Below are positions 1 through 7,789 of a DNA stretch of 16,314 bases, piece by piece (within the stretch, counting starts at the first letter, position 1; every line of letters begins with the position of its first letter). Both the position numbers and the translations under genes were made by a program. The notes beneath the pieces are model-generated. The model did no database searches. It saw nothing but the letters and a program-made list of their open reading frames with translations, and was not told the origin of the DNA. This DNA comes from an uncultured Mailhella sp. (GTDB lineage: Bacteria; Desulfobacterota; Desulfovibrionia; Desulfovibrionales; Desulfovibrionaceae). The stretch spans positions 1-16,314 of the forward strand of contig CAJJMX010000015.1 of the NCBI GenBank assembly GCA_905192935.1, in the 5' to 3' direction.

Positions 1-1
1 T

Positions 2-151
2 ACGTTCAACCTGCTGGATGCCCGCGGAGCCATTTCCATCACGGAACGCGCCGGGTACATCGCCCGCGTGCGCACGCTTGCCTCCGGCGTGGCCCATCTT
101 TATGCCGCCCAGCGCGAAGCCATGGGTTATCCCATGCTGAAGAAGGGGTAA
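2..151 (+). CDS. glyQ: Glycyl-tRNA synthetase alpha subunit, C-terminal end (partial)
   Basis: The first 49 codons of the window, read from base 2 to a TAA stop, are the end of a gene that begins before the window. The peptide contains TFNLLDARGAISITERAGYI and ends in YPMLKKG, which matches the C-terminus of the alpha subunit of the bacterial alpha2-beta2 glycyl-tRNA synthetase. That subunit holds the catalytic site that charges tRNA-Gly with glycine. The beta subunit gene glyS starts three bases after this stop, so the two are surely co-transcribed and probably translationally coupled. Nothing can be said about the start or promoter, which lie outside the window. Confidence 0.93.
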   Translation, partial: TFNLLDARGAISITERAGYIARVRTLASGVAHLYAAQREAMGYPMLKKG

Positions 152-154
152 GCC

Positions 155-2251
155 ATGAGTCATTTTGTTCTTGAGATAGGCGTGGAAGAACTGCCCGCCC
201 GTTTTCTCGCCTCCCTTGAGCGCGATCTGCACGACCGCTTCGAGACGCTGTTCAGGGAACACGCCCTGACCTTCGATTCCCTCACCGTGGACACCACGCC
301 CCGCCGCGCCGTGGTGCATGCCCGCGGTCTTCTTTCCTCCACCCCCGTGCGCGAGGAAGTGGCTCTCGGTCCTTCCGTGAAGGCCGCCTACGACGCCGAA
401 GGCAATCCCACCAAGGCCGCTCTCGGCTTTGCCCGCGGTCAGGGCACGGACGTGTCCGCGCTTTTCCGTCAGCAGACCCCCAAGGGCGAATATGTGGCCG
501 TGCGCAAGAGCGTGGGCGGCGTGTCGGCGTCCTCCATCATTGCCGAAGCCGCGCCTTCCCTCATCGCCTCGCTGCCCTTCCCCAAGAGGATGCACTGGGG
601 CCCGAGTCATTTTCTTTTCGCCCGTCCGCTGCGCTGGGTCGTGGCCCTCATGGACGGAGAAGTCGTTCCCTTCACCGTGGCCGACGTGCAGTCCGGCCGC
701 ATGACGACGGGGCATCGCGTGCACGGCCGCGGACCCTTTGAAGTGGCCTCGGCCGACGACTTCGACGCCGTCATGGCCGAAAAGTGCGGCGTCACGCTCT
801 CCGGCGCAGAGCGCCGCAGGGTCGTGGTGGAAGGCGGCAACGCTCTTGCCCGCAGCGTGAACGGCCGCATCCTCTGGAAGGAAAGCCTGCTCGATGAAGT
901 GCAGGGCCTGTGCGAACATCCCGAGCCCATCCTCGGCGGTTTCGATCCCTCCTTCCTGGAACTGCCTTCCGTCGTTCTGCTCACCAGCATGGAGACGCAT
1001 CAGAAGAGCTTCGGCGTGGAGAGCGCGGACGGAAAGCTTCTGCCGTACTTCCTCACCGTGGCGAACCTGACCTCCCGCGAGCCCGACGTGGTGAAGAAGG
1101 GCTGGGAACGCGTGCTGCGCGCCCGTCTGGAGGACGCGAGATTCTACTGGAACACCGACATGAAGGCCTCCTTCGAGGTGTGGAAGGAAAAGCTCGATCA
1201 CGTCATCTTCCTCGGACCTCTCGGCTCCATGGGCGACAAGTGCCGCCGTCTTTCCGAGCTGTGCCGCTGGCTGGCCGGACAGGAAGGCGTCGCGCGCGCG
1301 GCGAAGGTGGATCCCGAATCCGCCGCCGTGGCGGGCCGCTGCGCCAAGGCCGACCTCGTCTCCCAGATGGTGGGCGAGTTCGACACCCTTCAGGGCATCA
1401 TGGGCGGCATCTACGGCCATAAGATGGGACTCGATCCCGCAGCCGCCGACGCCATCGCCGAGCAGTACCTGCCCGCCGGTCCCGACACTCCCGTGCCGTC
1501 CACCGATCTCGGCGCGCTTCTGTCCATGGCCGACAAGGCCGACACCCTCGTGGGCTGCTTCGGCCTCGGCAACATTCCCACCGGCGCGGCCGATCCCTTC
1601 GCGCTGCGCCGCTGCGCGCTCGGCATCGCCCGCATCCTCATCGAAAAGGGCTACCGCATCCGCGTGGAAGACCTCTTTGCCAAGGCGCAGTCCCTCTACA
1701 GCGAGAACATCCGCTGGAAGCTCGACAAGGCCGAAGCGCTGGCGAAGCTCAACGACTTCTTTGCCGGCCGCGTGAAGAACTACTTCCTCACGCAGGGCAA
1801 CGACACGCTCATCGTGGAAGCCGTGATGGGCGCCGGATGCAGCGACGTGTGGGCCGCCTCCCGCCGTCTTGCCGCCCTGACGGCCGAAAGCTCGAAGCCC
1901 GGCTTTGCCGACACCGCCCAGACCTTCAAGCGCGTGGCCAACATCCTGCGCAAGCAGGGCGAGGGAGCTACCGGCGATTTCAGCCGCGAGCTCCTTTCCG
2001 AAGAGCCGGAAAAGGCTCTTGCCGACGCCCTCGACGCCATGACGGCCCGCTTCGACGAACTGTGGGCCGAAGACCGCTTCGACGAGCTGCTCGTTCTCAT
2101 GGAAGGCGTGCGTCCCGCCGTGGACGCCTTCTTCGGCGGCGTCATGGTCATGGCGGAAGACATGGATGTGCGCGCCAACCGTTTGAACCTCCTGCAGGTC
2201 CTTCTTTCCCGCATGAGCAGGGTCGCGGACTTCTCGGCCCTGCAGATGTAG
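155..2251 (+). CDS. glyS: Glycyl-tRNA synthetase beta subunit
   Basis: This 698-residue protein is the beta chain of heterotetrameric glycyl-tRNA synthetase, which recognises tRNA-Gly in the cytoplasm; the length is usual for the family (E. coli about 689). Visible landmarks are the N-terminal FVLEIGVEELPAR (residues 4-16), MHWGPSHFLFARPLRW (146-161), RCAKADLVSQMVGEF (395-409) and GNIPTGAADPFALRR (472-486). The last roughly 110 residues are helical and look like the DALR-type anticodon-binding domain. The ATG at 155 is preceded by an AAGGGG ribosome site that overlaps the end of glyQ, and the spacing to glyQ is three bases. I see no frameshift or missing part. No clear intrinsic terminator follows; the next gene rpsT has its own promoter just after the stop. 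Confidence 0.97.
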   Translation: MSHFVLEIGVEELPARFLASLERDLHDRFETLFREHALTFDSLTVDTTPRRAVVHARGLLSSTPVREEVALGPSVKAAYDAEGNPTKAALGFARGQGTDVSALFRQQTPKGEYVAVRKSVGGVSASSIIAEAAPSLIASLPFPKRMHWGPSHFLFARPLRWVVALMDGEVVPFTVADVQSGRMTTGHRVHGRGPFEVASADDFDAVMAEKCGVTLSGAERRRVVVEGGNALARSVNGRILWKESLLDEVQGLCEHPEPILGGFDPSFLELPSVVLLTSMETHQKSFGVESADGKLLPYFLTVANLTSREPDVVKKGWERVLRARLEDARFYWNTDMKASFEVWKEKLDHVIFLGPLGSMGDKCRRLSELCRWLAGQEGVARAAKVDPESAAVAGRCAKADLVSQMVGEFDTLQGIMGGIYGHKMGLDPAAADAIAEQYLPAGPDTPVPSTDLGALLSMADKADTLVGCFGLGNIPTGAADPFALRRCALGIARILIEKGYRIRVEDLFAKAQSLYSENIRWKLDKAEALAKLNDFFAGRVKNYFLTQGNDTLIVEAVMGAGCSDVWAASRRLAALTAESSKPGFADTAQTFKRVANILRKQGEGATGDFSRELLSEEPEKALADALDAMTARFDELWAEDRFDELLVLMEGVRPAVDAFFGGVMVMAEDMDVRANRLNLLQVLLSRMSRVADFSALQM

Positions 2252-2267
2252 GCAAAAAGACGCCCTC

Positions 2268-2296
2268 TTGACAGAAAACGTCAAGGCGCATAAGAA
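2268..2296 (+). promoter_or_regulatory. Candidate sigma70 promoter of rpsT
   Basis: A perfect -35 box TTGACA (2268-2273) is followed by a 17-base spacer and TAAGAA (2291-2296, followed by T) as a -10 box. It lies 17 bases after the glyS stop and about 90 bases before the rpsT start. The -35 box is inside a short inverted repeat, CTTGAC (2267-2272) and GTCAAG (2280-2285), which could be an operator or chance. Confidence 0.7.
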
Positions 2297-2315
2297 TAGT
2301 CGTTCCGGCAATAAC

Positions 2316-2334
2316 GGGCGGCGTCCTGCCGCCC
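2316..2334 (+). other. Leader hairpin upstream of rpsT
   Basis: GGGCGGC (2316-2322) and GCCGCCC (2328-2334) form a perfect 7-bp stem with a five-base loop in the predicted 5' leader of rpsT. A second small hairpin, ACCCC/GGGGT around 2354-2368, follows before the ribosome site. There is no T tract, so these are not obvious terminators. S20 synthesis is autoregulated after transcription in E. coli, so a leader structure would make sense, but that role is inference here. Confidence 0.4.
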
Positions 2335-2388
2335 GACATCGTATCGCATCACAACCCCCAAAAGGGGTCATCATTCTGGAGGATTCCC

Positions 2389-2655
2389 GTGGCCAATCAT
2401 GCTTCCGCCATCAAGCGCCAAAAGCAGAGTGTCAAGCGCAACGCCCGCAACCGCGCCGCCCGTACCCGCATCAAGAACGTGGTGAAGGCCGTGCGCGCCG
2501 CTATTCAGAAGAACGACAAGGTCGCTGCTGAAGAAGCTCTGAAGACCGCTACTTCCACTGTTTCCAAGATCGCCGGCAAGGGCGTGATTCACTGGAAGAA
2601 CGCTTCCCGCAAGGTGTCCCGCCTTGCCAAGGCCGTCAACGCTCTCGACGCCTAA
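2389..2655 (+). CDS. rpsT: 30S ribosomal protein S20
   Basis: This 88-residue, very basic protein is S20, which binds 16S rRNA early in assembly of the small ribosomal subunit. The start (M)ANHASAIKRQKQSVKRN, the internal RTRIKNVVKAVRAA and the segment KGVIHWKNASRKVSRLAK are family hallmarks, and the length is typical (85-90). The start codon is GTG at 2389, chosen because a strong GGAGGA site (2378-2383) sits five bases upstream and the next residues are the conserved ANHASAIKR. It is a single-gene unit: its own promoter lies 95-120 bases upstream and a strong terminator follows. GTG starts are common for S20 and may limit its translation rate. Confidence 0.97.
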   Translation: MANHASAIKRQKQSVKRNARNRAARTRIKNVVKAVRAAIQKNDKVAAEEALKTATSTVSKIAGKGVIHWKNASRKVSRLAKAVNALDA

Positions 2656-2671
2656 GTTTTCTTTTTTTCAG

Positions 2672-2725
2672 AAAACACCGAAAGGGAGAAGGTTTCTGCT
2701 TTCTCCCTTTCGGTGTTTTGTTTTT
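2672..2725 (+). terminator. Strong intrinsic terminator after rpsT
   Basis: A perfect 19-bp stem pairs 2672-2690 with 2701-2719 around a 10-base loop. The arm ends in TTTT and is followed by GTTTTT, giving a U-rich tail. The A-rich left arm means it could also stop transcription coming from the right. It begins 17 bases after the rpsT stop. Confidence 0.93.
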
Positions 2726-3205
2726 AAACGGCAAAAAAGCGGGCCGCGGCGACCGTGAAAGGCGGGACGCGCGGACCGGGGGAAAAACGGCAGGCGCAGT
2801 TTGCGTTCTCCGGGGGCGGCGGAAGGGCGGCTGACGGAAGCCCGGCGGCAGAGGCCGGAGCCTTGCGGGGGGGCGGCGGTTTCGCGTTCCCTGAACTTCG
2901 GCGGAAGTGTGGGGAGCATGAATCCGCGGCGGCTCCTTGAAGGCGGGACGGCTTCTTCCTCTCCCGGCAGGAATGTGACGGCGGTCATGGTTGAAACGGA
3001 AAATTTCCTTTAGAGTACTTCCCGTGCCCTGTCCTTGACGGATGCGGATGCCGGCGTCGCGGGTCGTTCCCGGGGGTGCTTTCCCGGCGAAAGCCCGGTT
3101 CCGGAAGACTGCTTTTGTCGTTCAGGGCGCAGGCTGCCTCCCGTCTGCCCGGCATGAGGCGTGCCGTTTTTCCCCGTACCTTCATTCTTGTTTCAGGAGC
3201 GTGCT
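2726..3205. other. Long stretch with no convincing gene, upstream of the CRP/FNR-type gene
   Basis: About 480 bases separate the rpsT terminator from the next gene. Short open frames on both strands here have compositions typical of GC-rich noise, lack ribosome sites and show no recognisable domain. Visible structure is limited to a small stem GCTTTC/GAAAGC (3078-3083 with 3089-3094) and the palindrome near 3000 listed separately. The repeated word AAGGCGGGACG occurs near 2758 and 2940. I could not match it to a riboswitch or known RNA class. It may hold the promoter and a long leader of the downstream regulator, or an unannotated small RNA. Confidence 0.5.
2995..3011. promoter_or_regulatory. 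Palindrome, possible operator upstream of the CRP/FNR-type gene
   Basis: GGAAAATTTCC (2998-3008) is a perfect inverted repeat around a central A, and the flanks extend it imperfectly (AA at 2995-2996, TT at 3010-3011). A TTGAAA hexamer overlaps it at 2991-2996, though no good -10 box is placed with it. It lies about 200 bases before the regulator start. Its AT-rich sequence stands out in a GC-rich region. Role as an operator is a guess. Confidence 0.3.
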
Positions 3206-3898
3206 ATGACGGAGACTGGAGAATCCTTCCGTGACGTGCAGGAATGTCTGCGCGCGAGTTTTCCGGAGCTCGGCGACCGGGAGGTGGAAAGACTTGCGGC
3301 CGTCACGAGGCTCTGCTCCTTTTCCAAGGGAGAGTGGGTCTGCGTGGAAGGCGACGGCGCGGCCGTGACCTACTGGCTCGTTTCCGGGCACGTGGAGCTT
3401 CTCAAGGGCTCCGTGTCGGGCAGGAACACCGTGCTCCATGTGGTGAGGGCCGGGCATTTTCTTGATCTTTACGGGGTGTTCGGCGGAGGAACGGCCTTTT
3501 TGTCGGCCCGCGCGCTCACGCCGTGCACGGTGCTCGTCATGGACAACCGCGTCTTCAGCGCCATGCTTTCGGAGAACGCGGTCCTTGCGCAGCGCGTCAT
3601 GCGGGCGCTTGCCATGCGTCAGAGGATGTTCATCAACAAGATAGCCGTCTCTCAGGGCAAGATCTCCGTGCGCCGCCGCGTGGCGGGCTGGCTTCTGCAC
3701 AAGGCCCGCGTGGAGAAGACCAACGTGCTTGACGATGTCATGACGCGCGAGGTCCTGGCAGGGCTTCTCGGCCTTTCCCGCGAGAGCCTGAGCCGCCAGC
3801 TCAGCCGCTTCGTGCAGGAGGGGATCATCCGGCTGGAGAAGCGCACCATCGTCATCGAGGATGAAGAGGCCCTTCGTCGCTGCCTTCTGGAAAACTGA
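3206..3898 (+). CDS. CRP/FNR-family transcription regulator
   Basis: This 230-residue protein has the two-domain layout of CRP/FNR regulators: an N-terminal beta-barrel sensor (about 20-115, with GDGAAVTYWLVSGHVELLKG), a dimerisation helix (about 116-150) and a C-terminal winged helix-turn-helix (about 155-220). The recognition helix region is LGLSRESLSRQLSRFVQEGII (189-209). The FNR-type cluster of four N-terminal cysteines is absent (Cys14, 37 and 46 are scattered), and the cAMP-contact motif of CRP is not obvious, so the ligand is unknown. The start at 3206 was chosen over an in-frame ATG at 3161 because AGGAG lies just before it. A flavodoxin gene begins one base after the stop, which suggests the regulator controls or senses a redox process, perhaps including its own operon. 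Confidence 0.88.
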   Translation: MTETGESFRDVQECLRASFPELGDREVERLAAVTRLCSFSKGEWVCVEGDGAAVTYWLVSGHVELLKGSVSGRNTVLHVVRAGHFLDLYGVFGGGTAFLSARALTPCTVLVMDNRVFSAMLSENAVLAQRVMRALAMRQRMFINKIAVSQGKISVRRRVAGWLLHKARVEKTNVLDDVMTREVLAGLLGLSRESLSRQLSRFVQEGIIRLEKRTIVIEDEEALRRCLLEN

Positions 3899-3899
3899 C

Positions 3900-4427
3900 A
3901 TGGAGACCTGCATCGTCTATTCTTCCCGCACGGGCAACACCCGCGCGGTGGCGCTCCATCTCGCCGAAACGTTCTCCCTGCCCGTCTTTTCCGTGGAAAG
4001 CGCGCCGCTCTCCTGCGAGCGCTGCATCCTCGGCTTCTGGACGTGGAGAGGCGGCCCCGACGAGGCCATGCGCGCCTTCATGGAAAAGCTGCACGGCAGA
4101 AGCGTGTTCTTCTTCGCCACCATGGCGGCCTTTCCCGATTCCCCTCATGCCGCGCGCTGCGCGTTCAGGACGCAGGCGCTGCTCGAGAGCCGGGAGTGCC
4201 GCGTGCTCGGTCATTTCTTCTGTCAGGGCAGACTCGATCCGGCCGTGCTTGCCAGAAGCACGCATCCGCGCACGCCGGAGCGCATGGCCCGGCTGGCCGA
4301 GGCGGCGCTCCATCCCGACGCGCGGGATTTCAGCGCCGCGGCAAGAGCCGTGGAACGGGCTCTTTTTTCCGCCTCGCCCTCCCGGCTGGAACGGGCGGAC
4401 GCGGCAGCGCTCAAAAGAAGCGCCTAG
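3900..4427 (+). CDS. Small flavodoxin-domain protein (BilS-like group)
   Basis: This 175-residue protein begins METCIVYSSRTGNT, an FMN phosphate-binding loop typical of flavodoxins. It continues with LGFWTWRGGPDEAM, FFATMAAFPDS and LGHFFCQGRLDP, then HPRTPERMARLAEAALHPD. These segments recall the short flavodoxins that include BilS, an accessory factor of bacterial bilirubin reduction. That link is from memory of the family pattern, and no bilirubin reductase gene (bilR) is in the window. It most likely carries electrons or binds FMN in the cytoplasm. The ATG at 3900 is used because the flavodoxin loop starts there; a longer frame from 3861 would only add residues overlapping the upstream gene. 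It follows the CRP/FNR-type gene by one base, so the two form an operon. The ribosome site is weak, consistent with translational coupling. Confidence 0.8.
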   Translation: METCIVYSSRTGNTRAVALHLAETFSLPVFSVESAPLSCERCILGFWTWRGGPDEAMRAFMEKLHGRSVFFFATMAAFPDSPHAARCAFRTQALLESRECRVLGHFFCQGRLDPAVLARSTHPRTPERMARLAEAALHPDARDFSAAARAVERALFSASPSRLERADAAALKRSA

Positions 4428-4445
4428 CGATATTTCGGGACTGTA

Positions 4446-4520
4446 CCCGGCCTCTGCCGGGCGCGGGGCGAAGCGTTTTTCCCTGAGCTTCGCCCCGCGG
4501 ACCGGCGACGCGCTCTTTTT
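4446..4520 (+). terminator. Hairpin pair, likely terminator of the regulator-flavodoxin operon
   Basis: Two hairpins follow the flavodoxin stop: CCCGGC/GCCGGG (4446-4451 with 4456-4461), then a perfect 13-bp stem pairing 4462-4474 with 4487-4499 around a 12-base loop. A run of eight T follows about 15 bases later. The T run is not directly attached to the stem, so termination efficiency is uncertain. Confidence 0.5.
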
Positions 4521-4800
4521 TTTGCGGGAGGGGGCATGGGCATTCGTCCGCCTCCCGGGCAGGGCGCGATGAGGCGCGCTCTCAAGGGGCGTTTTTCGGC
4601 CGTCCCTGCTTTTGCGGGCCCGCTTCGCCGGGGCCCCTGAGAAGACGGCCCTCCGGCGGGGACGCAGGAGCGGCATCGCCCGCCCGTGGGATCTTCGTAT
4701 CCTCCTCTTGAAAAAATCCGCTGTTGGGGCAGAATGTGCCTCGCGTCCGGGACGGGAAAACGCCGTCCCTCTCCTTTTTTTCCGAGAGTGAGTCACGGTC
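4521..4800. other. Structured non-coding stretch upstream of uvrB
   Basis: Together with the hairpins before it, this makes about 370 bases without a gene. It contains nested GC-rich inverted repeats around 4581-4650: CTCAAGGGGC near 4581 with GCCCCTGAG near 4633, and GGCCGTC near 4598 with GACGGCC near 4644. A weak sigma70-like pair, TTGAAA (4708-4713) and CAGAAT (4730-4735), lies about 65 bases before the uvrB start. I do not see a convincing LexA box. A very long open frame on the minus strand through here is an antisense shadow of uvrB. Confidence 0.45.
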
Positions 4801-6870
4801 ATGTCCGAACAGCTTTTTCAGCTTCATTCTTCCTTCGTGCCCACCGGGGATCAGCCCGCCGCCATTGATGAACTGGTATCCAATCTGAACGCCGGCATAC
4901 GCGATCAGGTGCTGCTCGGCGTCACGGGTTCGGGCAAGACCTTCACCATGGCCAACGTCATCGCCCGCACCGGCCGTCCGGCGCTCATCCTGGCCCACAA
5001 CAAGACCCTGGCCGCGCAGCTCTACGGCGAGTTCCGCGCGCTCTTTCCGAAGAACGCGGTGGAGTACTTCGTCTCCTATTACGACTACTATCAGCCCGAA
5101 GCCTACGTTCCTTCCTCCGACACCTACATCGAGAAGGACTCGGCCATCAACGACAACATAGACAAGCTGCGTCATGCGGCCACGCACGCGCTGCTCACAA
5201 GGCGCGACGTGATCATCGTGGCGTCGGTGTCGTGCATTTACGGCCTCGGTTCCCCGGAGTACTACGCGCGCCTCATCATTCCCGTGGAGGAGGGGCAGAG
5301 CGTGTCCATGGAGAGCATCATAAGCCGTCTCGTGGACATCCAGTACACGCGCAACGACTACGACTTCCACCGCGGGACCTTCCGCGTGCGCGGCGACGTG
5401 CTCGAGATCATCCCGGCCTATGAGGATGAGAAGGCCCTGCACATCGAATTCTTCGGCGACGAGATAGACGGCATCCGCGAGATAGATCCGCTCACCGGCG
5501 AGGTGCTCGGACGCATTTCCAAGACCGTCATCTATCCGGCCAGCCACTACGTTTCCGACCGCGACAACCTCGTGCGCGCCATGGGCGACATACGGGAGGA
5601 ACTTCGGGAGCGGCTCGTGCAGTTCCAGGAGGGCGGAAAGCTCCTCGAGGCCCAGAGGCTCGAGCAGCGCACGCAGCTCGATCTGGAAATGATGGAGGAA
5701 CTCGGCTACTGCAACGGCATCGAGAACTATTCCCGGCATCTCGACGGCCGCGCTCCGGGCGAGCCGCCGTCCACATTGCTCGACTATTTCCCGAAGGACT
5801 TTCTGCTCTTCGTGGACGAGTCGCACATGAGCATCCCGCAGGTGGGAGCCATGTTCAAGGGCGACCGGTCCCGCAAGAACACCCTCGTGGACTACGGCTT
5901 CCGTCTGCCTTCGGCGCTCGACAACCGTCCGCTTCAGTTCGCCGAGTTCGAACAGCGCATAGGACAGAGCATCTTCGTTTCGGCCACGCCCGGCAGATGG
6001 GAACTCGACAGGAGCGCGGGACTCGTGGTCGAGCAGGTCATCCGTCCCACGGGACTTCTGGATCCGCCCGTGGAGATACGTCCGGTGAAGGGGCAGATGG
6101 ACGACCTTCTCGGCGAGTGCAAGGCGCGCGCCGCAAAGGGCGAGCGCGTGCTCGTGACCACGCTCACCAAGCGCATGGCCGAGGATCTCACCGAATATTT
6201 CAACAGCATGGGCGTGTCCTCGCGCTACCTTCATTCGGACATCGACACCCTTGAGCGCATCGCCATCATCCGGGCGCTGCGCGCCGGGGAGTTCGACGTG
6301 CTTGTGGGCATCAATCTGCTGCGCGAGGGCCTCGACATTCCCGAAGTGTCCCTTGTGGCCATACTCGACGCGGACAAGGAAGGCTTTCTCCGTTCCACGG
6401 GCGCGCTCATCCAGACCTTCGGCCGCGCCGCGAGAAATGCGGAAGGCCGGGTCATCCTGTACGCCGACAGGGTGACGCCCTCCATGCAGGCAGCCATGGA
6501 CGAGACCGCACGCCGCAGAGACAAGCAGATCGCCTACAACGAGGAGCACGGCATCGTGCCGCGCACCGTGAAGAAGGCGCTGGAAAATCCGCTGGACAAT
6601 CTGTACGGCAAGGACGAGGATGGCGCGACGAAAAAGGGCCGGGGCAAGGCTTCGGGCAAGGCCGGAAAGAAGGGACGCGCGGCGCAGAAGGCCGAGACGG
6701 AAACGCCGCAGACGCCCGCCGACATCGCAAAGCTCATCGAGGAGCTGGAAAAGGCCATGCGCGCGGCGGCCAGGGAACTTGAGTTCGAGAAGGCGGCCGA
6801 GCTGCGCGACAGGGTGCGCGCGCTCAGGGAACGCCTTTACGTCAGCGGCGAGGACGAGGAGCGCCCGTAG
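4801..6870 (+). CDS. uvrB: Excinuclease ABC subunit B
   Basis: UvrB is the damage-verifying helicase-like subunit of UvrABC nucleotide excision repair; it takes over from UvrA and recruits UvrC for incision. The 689-residue length is normal. Visible are the Walker A loop GVTGSGKTFT (40-49), the beta-hairpin region YYDYYQPEAYVPSSDTYIEK (93-112) that locks the DNA strand, the DESH box (339-342), VSATPG (393-398), QTFGRAARN (538-546) and a C-terminal UVR motif (about 642-680) that binds UvrC. Between the helicase core and the UVR motif is a Lys/Gly/Ala-rich linker (about 602-639). The ATG at 4801 begins MSEQLFQLHSSFVPTGDQPAAI, the usual N-terminus, although the ribosome site (GAGTGA) is weak. 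No strong terminator follows. Confidence 0.97.
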   Translation: MSEQLFQLHSSFVPTGDQPAAIDELVSNLNAGIRDQVLLGVTGSGKTFTMANVIARTGRPALILAHNKTLAAQLYGEFRALFPKNAVEYFVSYYDYYQPEAYVPSSDTYIEKDSAINDNIDKLRHAATHALLTRRDVIIVASVSCIYGLGSPEYYARLIIPVEEGQSVSMESIISRLVDIQYTRNDYDFHRGTFRVRGDVLEIIPAYEDEKALHIEFFGDEIDGIREIDPLTGEVLGRISKTVIYPASHYVSDRDNLVRAMGDIREELRERLVQFQEGGKLLEAQRLEQRTQLDLEMMEELGYCNGIENYSRHLDGRAPGEPPSTLLDYFPKDFLLFVDESHMSIPQVGAMFKGDRSRKNTLVDYGFRLPSALDNRPLQFAEFEQRIGQSIFVSATPGRWELDRSAGLVVEQVIRPTGLLDPPVEIRPVKGQMDDLLGECKARAAKGERVLVTTLTKRMAEDLTEYFNSMGVSSRYLHSDIDTLERIAIIRALRAGEFDVLVGINLLREGLDIPEVSLVAILDADKEGFLRSTGALIQTFGRAARNAEGRVILYADRVTPSMQAAMDETARRRDKQIAYNEEHGIVPRTVKKALENPLDNLYGKDEDGATKKGRGKASGKAGKKGRAAQKAETETPQTPADIAKLIEELEKAMRAAARELEFEKAAELRDRVRALRERLYVSGEDEERP

Positions 6871-7030
6871 CGCATGAAAGATGCGCCGTGCCTTGAAGGC
6901 GCGCGGGGCTTCGGAAAACAAACAACGAGACAGGCCCGGAGGGGGGCCGGAAAAGCCCGGCGTCGGGCAGGGGGGCGTGCGCCCTTCGCGCTGCGCCGCC
7001 GATGTGCCGGGCTTCGGGGAATATCATTCC

Positions 7031-7789
7031 ATGGCAGAACACAGAAAGAACTTCCTGAGCGGAATGCACGACGGCATTCCCATAGCACTGGGATACTTTG
7101 CCGTATCCTTCACGCTGGGCATAGCCTGCCGCAACATCGGGCTTTCCGCCTTCGACTCCACGCTCATGAGCTTCACCAACCTGACCTCGGCCGGAGAGTT
7201 CGCGGCTCTCGGCATCATGGCGGCGGGCTCGTCCTACTGGGAAATGGCGCTTTCACAGCTCGTCATCAACCTGCGCTACATGCTCATGTCCTGTTCGCTC
7301 TCGCAGAAGATGGCTCCGGAAACGCCCATGTATCACCGGCTGCTCGTGGGCTACGGTGTGACGGATGAGATCTTCGGCATTTCCGTGAACGTGCCCGGAA
7401 GGCTCGATCCCTTCTATGTGTACGGGGCCGTGAGCATAGCCTCTCCGGCGTGGGCTCTCGGCACGCTTCTCGGCGTGGTGCTCGGCAACGTTCTGCCCGC
7501 GCGCATCGTGACGGCGCTCAGCGTGGCCCTCTACGGCATGTTCATCGCCATCATCGTTCCTCCGGCCCGCAGGGACAGGCTGCTCGGCATGCTCATTCTC
7601 GTCTCCATGGCCCTGAGCTGGATCTTTGCCAGAGTGCCGCTCTTCGACGGCATTTCCGGCGGCATGAAGATCATCATTCTTACCGTGCTCATCTCGGGCG
7701 CGGCCGCGCTGCTTTTCCCCGTGGACCGGGGACTTGCCGGAGAGGCCCGTTCCGGGGAGGCCGACGAGGGAGGGGAGAACCGTGCGTGA
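7031..7789 (+). CDS. azlC: AzlC family branched-chain amino acid exporter, large subunit
   Basis: The 252-residue product is a multi-span inner-membrane protein with the AzlC opening (GMHDGIPIALGYFAVSFTLG), a central LRYMLMSCSLSQKM and DEIFGISVN segment, and hydrophobic helices to the end. AzlC with AzlD forms the exporter for branched-chain amino acids or analogues in Bacillus and E. coli (YgaZH). The ATG at 7031 is preferred over the upstream in-frame ATG at 6881 because the extra 50 residues would be polar, Gly/Arg-rich noise and GGGGA lies just upstream of 7031. The C-terminal tail after the last helix is acidic. The gene overlaps azlD by eight bases, typical of coupled subunits. A gap of 160 bases separates it from uvrB. 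Confidence 0.9.
   Translation: MAEHRKNFLSGMHDGIPIALGYFAVSFTLGIACRNIGLSAFDSTLMSFTNLTSAGEFAALGIMAAGSSYWEMALSQLVINLRYMLMSCSLSQKMAPETPMYHRLLVGYGVTDEIFGISVNVPGRLDPFYVYGAVSIASPAWALGTLLGVVLGNVLPARIVTALSVALYGMFIAIIVPPARRDRLLGMLILVSMALSWIFARVPLFDGISGGMKIIILTVLISGAAALLFPVDRGLAGEARSGEADEGGENRA

Noticed and set aside
3040..3130. Possible riboswitch before the CRP/FNR-type gene
   Set aside because: I compared it by eye with cobalamin, TPP, FMN and molybdenum cofactor patterns and found none of their conserved cores.
4700..4800. LexA box upstream of uvrB
   Set aside because: No convincing inverted repeat of a known LexA type could be found, so SOS control is not claimed.
3852..4802. 316-residue minus-strand open frame opposite the flavodoxin gene
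   Set aside because: Arg/Gly/Ala-rich without motifs, and the opposite strand encodes a recognisable flavodoxin.
6871..6885. CGCAT/ATGCG hairpin right after the uvrB stop
   Set aside because: Only five base pairs and no T run follow, so it is not supported as a terminator.
4582..6921. 779-residue open frame on the minus strand
   Set aside because: It lies opposite uvrB, which has every family motif. The minus-strand product is rich in His, Arg and Val-Gly in the way expected from the complement of a GC-rich gene, with no domain and no ribosome site.
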